NCBI RefSeq assembly: GCF_030408435.1
Contig: NZ_CP047046.1
Span: 1,532,572-1,596,571 of the forward strand
Length of the DNA: 64,000 nucleotides
Direction: 5' to 3'
From: Corynebacterium auriscanis
Lineage (GTDB): Bacteria > Actinomycetota > Actinomycetes > Mycobacteriales > Mycobacteriaceae
The translations under genes were made by a program, and so were the position numbers. Below the pieces are notes generated by a model. It was not told the DNA's origin. It searched no databases and was given only the letters and a program-made list of their open reading frames with translations. Shown here piece after piece: positions 8,842 to 16,233 of the stretch (the stretch's first letter is position 1; every line of letters starts with the position of its first letter).

Positions 8842-9993
8842 ATGAGCAAGAAGATCGAGCTGCAAGGTGCCCACCGGATTGAGCAACCCGAATTCGTGGT
8901 GCCGGTAAACGGGCATCCAGCTGTGGAGGTACTGAGTCCCCGTGAGTACCACCGGACGGTGAGCCGGCCTGAGTTCTGGCTCCGCGGCACGGCCTGGCGG
9001 CACATCGCTAGGCGGTTGTATATCGAGTACTTTTTCCGGGGCCTGATGGACCGCGGAGCGATTCTGAGCTTCTTCACGCTGCTGACGATGGTGCCCACAC
9101 TGATGGCGTTCTATGCGATCACCACGTTGATTCTGGATAAGAATCGCACGCGCGTGAAGGAGATCACCGACCAGTTCATCACGGAGAACGTCCCCGGGCG
9201 TTTCGCGGACGAGGCCCGCCAGATCGTGGAGCAGATCATCGGTTCGACGGATAAGTCGGTGCGGACCTTGGTTATTTCCGTTGTGTTCGCGCTGTTTTCC
9301 TCGTCGGCGTATGTTCGCGCGTTTTCCCGCAGTGCGAATGCGCTGTATGGGCGGCAGGAGGGCCGCACGCTCGCCCGCACGTGGCTGACGATGTGGGGTC
9401 TAACGATCGCGCTAGTATTCGGCCTGGTACTGATCGCTGTGGCGTTCTTCCTGCGGGCGGATCTGCTGCAGCCGGTCTTGAACACCATCGCGGAGCCGCT
9501 GAACTGGGAAGGCGCCGCGGACTTTGTGCTCAACGAGTTCCTGCCAGTGTGGGGGTACCTGCGCTGGCCGGTGGTGTTCGGGCTGTCAATCATGCTGATC
9601 GCAGTGTTGTATCACGTGGCGCCGAACGTCCGGTATGGGCGGGTGCGCTGGCTGACGACGGGTTCGGTATTCGCACTGGTCACCATGACGTTGGTGGGGC
9701 TGGGCGTGCGCACCTACCTGAACCATTTCCTAGAGTTCGGCACCTACGGGGCCCTAGGTGGTCTTATCGCACTGTTTTTAGGCCTGGTCATTGCTAACAC
9801 GTTGTTGCTGATGGGCTTGAAACTCGACGCCGAGGTCGCCCGATTCCGCGAACTCCAGGCGGGCATGTCCAGCGAGGACGTGATCCAGGTCCCTCCCCGC
9901 TCGAGCGTGGCGGCCTTCGGCCAGGACGAGATCGACGACAGGCTGCGGGCGGATGCGCGGAGTTACAAAGAGCGGGACCACAAAGACGAATAA
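8842..9993 (+). CDS. YihY/BrkB family inner-membrane protein
   Basis: A 383-residue member of the YihY/BrkB family, once annotated as ribonuclease BN; the function is not established. The core has about six membrane helices (70-90, 150-170, 190-215, 245-270, 280-305 and 315-335 approximately), with family-typical stretches such as GAILSFFTLLTMVP and a central SSSAYVRAFSRSANALYG. The hydrophilic C-terminus (340-383) is charged. Start ATG at 8842 has only a weak GGTAGCG site. It follows the mannosyltransferase by 122 bp and is the last gene before the defence island. Confidence 0.85.
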   Translation: MSKKIELQGAHRIEQPEFVVPVNGHPAVEVLSPREYHRTVSRPEFWLRGTAWRHIARRLYIEYFFRGLMDRGAILSFFTLLTMVPTLMAFYAITTLILDKNRTRVKEITDQFITENVPGRFADEARQIVEQIIGSTDKSVRTLVISVVFALFSSSAYVRAFSRSANALYGRQEGRTLARTWLTMWGLTIALVFGLVLIAVAFFLRADLLQPVLNTIAEPLNWEGAADFVLNEFLPVWGYLRWPVVFGLSIMLIAVLYHVAPNVRYGRVRWLTTGSVFALVTMTLVGLGVRTYLNHFLEFGTYGALGGLIALFLGLVIANTLLLMGLKLDAEVARFRELQAGMSSEDVIQVPPRSSVAAFGQDEIDDRLRADARSYKERDHKDE

Positions 9994-10067
9994 GACTCCG
10001 AACGAATAATCGTGACTTAAATGAAGTAATTTACGTTCATCACTATCACTTGGAAAGATACGCTCCC

Positions 10068-11027
10068 ATGACCGAACAAGTGCCCGCGATGGCCGAACAA
10101 ATGCCCACCATCGATCAGTTTCGCCCCGCTGTGCTCAATATTCTTTCGGATGGGCACGAACGTTCTATGAACGACATTCGCCGGCGGGTCGCCGACAGCC
10201 TAGATATGTCCCAAGAACTTCGCAACGAGCGGATTTCGTCAGGACAATTGCGGTATGGCAACAGGATAAATTGGGCATGTTCGGCCCTCACATTGGCCGG
10301 TCTTTTGGAACGCCCTCGTAGAGGCCATTACCGCATTACGGAGAACGGCCGAAGCGTCGCGCAGCGGTCACTCTCCGAGTATTCCGAAAAAGACATGCTG
10401 GAATGGGCCGATTGGCGAACCTACCAGACTGAAATCTCTCAGCGTAAGCAATCGGATTCTTTGGAATCTTCACGGGACGGGGACCGCGAAGATACTGCGG
10501 ATCCCGTCGAGCGCCTATCCGCTGGCGAACGAGATTTCAACGCACAGACCGAAACCGCCTTGCGAAGTCGGCTCCAAAAGGCCTCTCCTGAATTCTTTGA
10601 GAAAGCCGTGATCGAGCTGCTCTGGGCTATGGGGTACGGCGGCGCTTACGGTGAAAAACAGCATGTGGGCCGTTCTGGTGACGGTGGTATTGACGGCGTG
10701 ATCCGGCAGGATGCACTGGGGTTGACGAATGTCTACATCCAAGCAAAACGTTACGCGGACCACAATAAAGTTGGCGACCCTGAGATTCGCAATTTCATTG
10801 GTGCTCTAGATTCACATGGGGCGAACCTTGGTGTATTCATCACAACCTCGTCATTCCAAGACAGGGCCAAGACTACGGCGGCCAATTACCGACATGGAAG
10901 AATCGTCCTCATCGATGGCCTTAAGCTGACGTCCCTGATGCTGTCGTACGGAGTGGCCGTCCACAAAACTCGAGAGTTTGTGCTCTACAAAATTGACGAT
11001 GATTTCTTCGAGGATGATTTGGCCTAG
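10068..11027 (+). CDS. mrr: Mrr-family restriction endonuclease
   Basis: A 319-residue protein of the Mrr type, which cuts modified or foreign DNA (type IV restriction). The N-terminal winged-helix part (about 10-95) has the Mrr_N pattern ending in RRGHYRITENGR. The C-terminal PD-(D/E)xK nuclease fold (about 165-290) shows FEKAVIELLWAMGYGG, then GRSGDGGIDGVI (catalytic Asp) and VYIQAKRY (QxK). I chose ATG at 10068 over the upstream TTG because TGGAAAGA lies just before it. A near-palindrome TGAAGTAATTTACGTTCA at 10022-10039 could be an operator. It is convergent with the type III restriction operon and marks the left edge of the defence island. Confidence 0.9.
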   Translation: MTEQVPAMAEQMPTIDQFRPAVLNILSDGHERSMNDIRRRVADSLDMSQELRNERISSGQLRYGNRINWACSALTLAGLLERPRRGHYRITENGRSVAQRSLSEYSEKDMLEWADWRTYQTEISQRKQSDSLESSRDGDREDTADPVERLSAGERDFNAQTETALRSRLQKASPEFFEKAVIELLWAMGYGGAYGEKQHVGRSGDGGIDGVIRQDALGLTNVYIQAKRYADHNKVGDPEIRNFIGALDSHGANLGVFITTSSFQDRAKTTAANYRHGRIVLIDGLKLTSLMLSYGVAVHKTREFVLYKIDDDFFEDDLA

Positions 11028-11249
11028 CTTCGGGTTGACCAAGCCCCTGCTGCCCAGCTTCCATTCTACAGCCGAGCTCGGGGGATCCCGTGTCTGGCCC
11101 CTCTGCGCGTGGTTAAGAAATGCGGTCAGGTATTCACCCAGATTGTTGGCACTGATACGAATCGGTACAACGATTCAAATCCACAATTCCTCAAAGCGGC
11201 CAACGGGTTATTTGCCGAAGCGGCACAACCGTACACGAATCACTCTTAA
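11028..11249 (+). other. In-frame open stretch after mrr stop, possible gene remnant
   Basis: The mrr frame stays open for another 73 codons after its TAG. The second half (about 11109-11246) reads like real protein (for example QVFTQIVGTDTNRYND and FLKAANGLFAEAAQPY), and its TAA overlaps the stop region of res on the other strand. There is no ribosome site, and the first half looks non-coding. It may be the tail of a gene lost when the island formed. I do not recognise it. Confidence 0.3.
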
Positions 11250-14185
11250 ATATTCCACTTCCCTGGCGCGGCTTTTGCGTAGTCCACTCCAATGGTCTTG
11301 AAGTGTTCTGTCGCAGCATCGATCTTGGCTTGTTCGGTGGCACGCAGCAGGTGCTCGCTCATTGTGCTCTTGGTTTCACGAATCATGTACAGCCTGTCCT
11401 CGCCATCCACATGCTTCACGATTGCCCAGTCCGGGTTATACGGCCCAACCGGTGTATCGATCTTGAATTTAGGCGGTAGTTTCAGAAACAGCTTGATGTC
11501 TTCTCGCTCATCGAGAAGTTCGGCGAACTGGCGCTCCGTCTCCGAGTCGTAGACAACGAAGTCATAGTCAGTCTTGTCTTTGTTTTTAACCTTGTAAAGG
11601 TTGTCCAAGAAGTACTGCTTCTCCTCCAGCCCATCTTTTTGGAGTTCGGTAAGCGAATACACACTGCCGCCGATCCGCTCGTACTGAACGCCTTCAGTCA
11701 CAATCGCTGCTAGTTCGGCTTCAACGATTCCCCTGACCATTTTGATGTAATCGTTCGGATTTAAAATAAACTCATCAAGGCGGCCGCTCTGAATGAGAAT
11801 GTCGATAATCGTCCTGCGGGTCAGCGACGTCGCCTCCTGGAGTTCCGACACGATATCCGGCAACTTATACCCACCCCGAAGGTCAGTGGTACGGCTGCTG
11901 GTTTCCGCTCCTTTAGTGCCGCCACGAGCGATGGTCAGCTTTGCCTTTTTCACCTCGATTCGAAGTGGATCGATGTCCTCGGCCTTCTCGATCTTACGTA
12001 CTGCATTTTTGATCAACACATCGCTATCAACCGAGACACTGTAGGTGGTGCGCTGGCTAATCTTCTCCCAGAACTCTTCAAACTCACGCGACGTAAAATA
12101 GAGCTGCTTGTTTAGCTTGCGGGTCGTTCGTGCTCGTTTCGGTTTAACGTAATGGGCGATGTTAGCCCGTCGCAGAACTTCAACAATTGCGGCCTCGACC
12201 GGGCTGAACTCTGCCTCTAAGTCAAGAGAGAAGTTATCAGAATCTGGAGTGAACGCTTCTGTGACGTAGCCGTCCTGATTGAGGAATCCCCTATCCTTGA
12301 GCTGGTCCCAAATCTTTACCGAAGTGTTGTATCCCAGATTCTCTTGACCTTCGGATTCTGGCTTTGGAAGTTTGGCAAAATCGCCCTTGCGAATGTAACC
12401 GATCGCCACACCCGCTTTCTTGTATTCTTTCTGCAGGTTGGTGGCGAACTCTTGGTATGACTCATTAGCGACAACAGTCAGCTGGGCCACTGAACGATCA
12501 GCGACACGTTCACCGTCCCGGTTGACTGGAAGGCGCAACCCTCGTCCGATTGTCTGACGACGCTCAGTTTCAGAACCCATTTCGCGCAACGTACAAATCT
12601 GGAACACGTTCGGGTTGTCCCAACCCTCCCGCAAAGCGGAGTGAGAGAAAATAAACCGAACCGGTTCCTCTTCGCTCAGCAAACGCGCCTTGTCTTTCAT
12701 AATTAAGTCATATGAGTCATCATCCTTAGCGGTCTCCCCCGAAGTGTCCCCGTACACGCCCTTTTTGATCTGGGAGAAGTATGCGCGCCTGAGTTCGATC
12801 GGATCTTGTGGCAATAGCTCCTTGTACTCTGAGAATCGCTCCCTCTCCTCAAGGAATAGTTGATCGAACCACTGTGCAAACTTCCCGTTAGCAGTTGCGT
12901 TATCTGCGCCCTCTCCTAAATAACTTGCAACCTTATCGACGAAGAACAGACTCAGCACCTTGATGCCGTGCCTACGCAGCAGCGACTCTTTGCGGAAGTG
13001 CTCACGAATGGTCTCACGGATCATCTCACGATAGACCGCCTCGTCATTACTGCCAATAGATTCTCCGACCTGCAGAATGCCGTGGTGGGTGAGTTCGATA
13101 AACCCAGGACCATCGAGGTTAATTTCATTGATGCGCCAATTGTTGTCGTACGCAGAGTTGCCGGTCACCTTCGCCAGGTCCTGGTTCTGCTTGACCTTCT
13201 TGACTTGGCGATCAAGCGACCCGTCCTTCTTACGGCACACCAACTCCAGACTAGCCTGCCACGGATTGCTGTCAACGCTCAAGAGCTTAATGTACGGCTT
13301 GGCGTCTCCACCGTGCTCCGTCGCCTCTGCCACGACAATTTGCTTCACCAGCCCGAGTTCATGAGCATCCACTGGATCCAGCCGGTAAGTCACGTTGCGC
13401 GTTTCACGGTGTGTCGCACTGTAGCGAAGGATGAAAGCGGGGTCCATCCCCGCCAGCGCTGTCTTCGACAGTTCCGACTCCATATTTTGTGGCTCGTCCA
13501 TGATCAGGACAGGTCGGGTAGCGCGCAGAAAATCAATTGGACGCAAACCGTTAAGCTTGTCTCGCGTCTGATTCATGATCAAGTTATTACCCCGACCACG
13601 CACCGAACCAATCGTCATAATCATGATCTGGATGCTCGTCGACGTAGCAAACGACTGCACTTCTTCAGCGTTCTTACCGCTGTAGACCATGGAATCGAAT
13701 GGCAGCGCCGGGTACAGCTGACGGAAGTGATCATGCATCAACTCAATGCTGGTCTTCACACCTTCACGAATCGCCACACTGGGCACTAGGATGACAAACT
13801 TGGTGAAATTGTATTTCTCTGCCAGCTCGAAAATGGTCCGGAGGTAAACGTAGGTCTTCCCGGTACCGGTTTCCATCTCGATATCGAACTGCAGCCCGTC
13901 GATAAGCTCCCGCGCAGGTTTAAGCCCCTGACGGTTTTGCACAACCCGGAGGTTTTCAAGCACAGTCTCTTCATCTAGCAGGAAGTTATTGCCAACTGCG
14001 CCGATTTCCTCGCTCAAATCAATGTCGAGGGCTTGGTTGCTCGTTTCCGGCAGCGCTTTTGTGGTGTGAAACGTAGTGAGAAAATCACCGGCGTCGTTGG
14101 GCTGGCCATCGAACAGATCAGTAACCGAGTTGATCGACTGGAGCTGGTATTCCTGTTTGGCATCAAACTTGAATTTCATACTCAT
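11246..14185 (-). CDS. res: Type III restriction enzyme, Res subunit
   Basis: A 979-residue restriction subunit of a type III system; with Mod it translocates or slides on DNA and cuts beside unmodified sites. The superfamily 2 helicase part has Walker A METGTGKTY (about 112-120), Walker B as MDEPQNME (about 228-235) and motif VI QTIGRGLRLP near 538-547. The C-terminal nuclease region (about 890-960) has YNPDWAIV followed by YMIRETKS, a PD-(D/E)xK arrangement. All key motifs are present and the length is normal, so it looks functional. It starts 2 bp after the mod stop, so the two are translationally coupled. Last gene of a three-gene minus-strand operon. Confidence 0.93.
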   Translation of the reverse strand: MSMKFKFDAKQEYQLQSINSVTDLFDGQPNDAGDFLTTFHTTKALPETSNQALDIDLSEEIGAVGNNFLLDEETVLENLRVVQNRQGLKPARELIDGLQFDIEMETGTGKTYVYLRTIFELAEKYNFTKFVILVPSVAIREGVKTSIELMHDHFRQLYPALPFDSMVYSGKNAEEVQSFATSTSIQIMIMTIGSVRGRGNNLIMNQTRDKLNGLRPIDFLRATRPVLIMDEPQNMESELSKTALAGMDPAFILRYSATHRETRNVTYRLDPVDAHELGLVKQIVVAEATEHGGDAKPYIKLLSVDSNPWQASLELVCRKKDGSLDRQVKKVKQNQDLAKVTGNSAYDNNWRINEINLDGPGFIELTHHGILQVGESIGSNDEAVYREMIRETIREHFRKESLLRRHGIKVLSLFFVDKVASYLGEGADNATANGKFAQWFDQLFLEERERFSEYKELLPQDPIELRRAYFSQIKKGVYGDTSGETAKDDDSYDLIMKDKARLLSEEEPVRFIFSHSALREGWDNPNVFQICTLREMGSETERRQTIGRGLRLPVNRDGERVADRSVAQLTVVANESYQEFATNLQKEYKKAGVAIGYIRKGDFAKLPKPESEGQENLGYNTSVKIWDQLKDRGFLNQDGYVTEAFTPDSDNFSLDLEAEFSPVEAAIVEVLRRANIAHYVKPKRARTTRKLNKQLYFTSREFEEFWEKISQRTTYSVSVDSDVLIKNAVRKIEKAEDIDPLRIEVKKAKLTIARGGTKGAETSSRTTDLRGGYKLPDIVSELQEATSLTRRTIIDILIQSGRLDEFILNPNDYIKMVRGIVEAELAAIVTEGVQYERIGGSVYSLTELQKDGLEEKQYFLDNLYKVKNKDKTDYDFVVYDSETERQFAELLDEREDIKLFLKLPPKFKIDTPVGPYNPDWAIVKHVDGEDRLYMIRETKSTMSEHLLRATEQAKIDAATEHFKTIGVDYAKAAPGKWNI

Positions 14186-14187
14186 CC

Positions 14188-16221
14188 CTACGCCGTCCAG
14201 AGCTCAATGCCGTTAGTCTTGCAGATCTGAGCGAGGTTGGTCTTTAACTCGTCGTCCCCCTTGAAAGCATCCTCGAGGATGATGAACTGGGCGGGCTTTA
14301 CATCCACTGCTGCACGCAGCTGCGGCAGCGTCGGCTTAGTGTGTTCATCAAGGTAAGCCAGCACCAACGTTTCTTCCTTGTCGGCTTCGTCATCGACTTC
14401 GACGACCGCCTTGAACGACAAGCCGTCGATCTCACGATCGCGAATTTGTTCCACCAGCGAGTGCCCCTGCTTAATCAAGATCTCGGTGAGAAGGTCATCC
14501 GGCGTGGCGTTATCGTCAGGACTTTCGCCAAGGTCGAGCAGATGCTGCTCCAGCTGTGTCACATCAGTGTCAGATTCGGTACGCCACTTAGAGAAATTAG
14601 TATCAGCGAGTTTATAGGCCCGGAAACCAATGTCGAGCGGTTTGTTTCGATCTGTCAGCTCATCACCATAATCCTCGAAAACTCTCTTTCCAGCGAGCTG
14701 GATTCTTGCTCTCGAAATCTCTGAAATAGTCTCGTATTTAGCCTGTCTTGCGACAGACTTCTCGGATGTAGGCTCCGGCAGCTGCACCATAATAAACTTT
14801 CGATTCGCTCCTTGCTCTGCGTTGGATTGCATAACGGCATGTGCGGTTGAGGAGGAGCCTGCGAAGAAGTCTAGAACCGTCATCTCATCATCATTGAGTA
14901 AATCGATTAGGCCAGAAAGAATATATTCGTCTTTCGGAAAGTCGAAAACCTTCTTCTCCCCAAAAAGGCTCTTAACTCGCTTCGTCGCAGCCCTACCGTC
15001 TTGATAGAGAACCGAGTAAGGGGCTTCATATTCAGTTTCGTTTAAGTACCTCTTATACGTGGGCACCTTGCTTTCGTCAGCACCAAAAAGTACGCGACCT
15101 TCAAGAATCTTTTGCTCCATCACGGGCCTCTGGAAGAGCCAACCTCGGCTCGGAATCTTCACCGGCCTATTGGTTACTGGGTGAAGGACGTCATATACAG
15201 GACCGCCGCCTCCTGGCCAAGAAATATTATCGGCAAAAAACACCCCATTCTCGTCAATCCTGTTGTAATGTCTATTTCTCCGAGATGGGTCGTTTGGAGG
15301 CAGTCCTTCGTACCAAGACTTTAGATCACCGCTCGCTGCAGCAAAGTTTCCACCGTTTTTTCTAACGGCACGCTCGGCGAACTGATAAATCTGATCGAGC
15401 CCGGCTTTTCGGGTCTTCCAGTTGAGACCATTCTCCTTCAAGTAACTAAAGTTTCGAGCGAAACACAAAACATATTCATGTGAAGTGGAGATGAATTTGG
15501 AGTCGTTCTTTCTTCCACCGCTCCAAATAAAAGACCCTACAAAATTATTCTCACCAAACACCTCGTTCAACATGCGTTTTAAGTTTTCCAACTCAGAGTC
15601 ATCAATCGACACGAAAATCGCGCCGTCACGAGTCAAAAGATTTCTAGCCAGCTTCAGCCGTGGGTACATCATGTTGAGCCAGTTCGAATGATACCGGCCT
15701 TCTGACTCCGAGTTGGACGAAAGCTTCTTGCCTTCTTCGTTAACCTGTTTCGACCACTCGAGGTAGGTTTCCAGACCCTCTTTAAAGTTATCGGGATAGA
15801 CAAAATCCTTGCCGGTGTTGTAGGGAGGATCGATGTAGATCATCTTGATCTTGCCGTGGTAGTGCTTCTGCAGAACCTTTAAGACTTCAAGATTGTCGCC
15901 CTCGATGAACACGTTCTGTGTAGTGTCCCAGTCTTTTGAGTTTTCTTTGTCGGGGCGAAGTGTCGCAGTTGTTGGCGTCTGGGCTGCGCGCATGGCGCGT
16001 TTCTTCCCTGGCCAAAACAACCCGAAGCGTTCGCTGGTGTCGGATGCGTCTCCCTGCAAAAGCTCCTTGAGCTTTTCGACGTCAATCTTTCCATCAGCAA
16101 TTGCCTCAGGGGCCAGCTCGGCCAATTGCTCGGCCAGCTCCGTGCGGAAATCAGGGCTGCCGTTCGCTACCTCGTTAATTATTTCTAGCTCTTCTTTCAC
16201 AGTTTTCTGTCCTTCATTCAC
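14188..16221 (-). CDS. mod: Type III restriction system DNA methyltransferase, Mod subunit
   Basis: A 677-residue adenine-N6 methyltransferase that provides sequence recognition and protective methylation. It has the beta-class order: motif IV DPPYNTGKDFVY (about 132-143) comes before motif I VLDFFAGSSSTAHAV (about 430-444). The region between them is the presumed target-recognition domain. The N-terminal helical region (1-60) resembles the Mod/Res interaction domain. Both catalytic motifs are intact. The gene starts 12 bp after the SNF2 gene stop and ends 2 bp before res. Codon use is more AT-rich than in the housekeeping genes of the window, consistent with horizontal acquisition. Confidence 0.93.
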   Translation of the reverse strand: MNEGQKTVKEELEIINEVANGSPDFRTELAEQLAELAPEAIADGKIDVEKLKELLQGDASDTSERFGLFWPGKKRAMRAAQTPTTATLRPDKENSKDWDTTQNVFIEGDNLEVLKVLQKHYHGKIKMIYIDPPYNTGKDFVYPDNFKEGLETYLEWSKQVNEEGKKLSSNSESEGRYHSNWLNMMYPRLKLARNLLTRDGAIFVSIDDSELENLKRMLNEVFGENNFVGSFIWSGGRKNDSKFISTSHEYVLCFARNFSYLKENGLNWKTRKAGLDQIYQFAERAVRKNGGNFAAASGDLKSWYEGLPPNDPSRRNRHYNRIDENGVFFADNISWPGGGGPVYDVLHPVTNRPVKIPSRGWLFQRPVMEQKILEGRVLFGADESKVPTYKRYLNETEYEAPYSVLYQDGRAATKRVKSLFGEKKVFDFPKDEYILSGLIDLLNDDEMTVLDFFAGSSSTAHAVMQSNAEQGANRKFIMVQLPEPTSEKSVARQAKYETISEISRARIQLAGKRVFEDYGDELTDRNKPLDIGFRAYKLADTNFSKWRTESDTDVTQLEQHLLDLGESPDDNATPDDLLTEILIKQGHSLVEQIRDREIDGLSFKAVVEVDDEADKEETLVLAYLDEHTKPTLPQLRAAVDVKPAQFIILEDAFKGDDELKTNLAQICKTNGIELWTA

Positions 16222-16233
16222 TACTGGCTTTGT

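Noticed and set aside
11068..11092. SacI/BamHI-like stretch GAGCTCGGGGGATCCC, suggestive of vector polylinker
   Set aside because: Neighbouring polylinker sites are missing and the flanks are ordinary chromosomal sequence; chance is enough.
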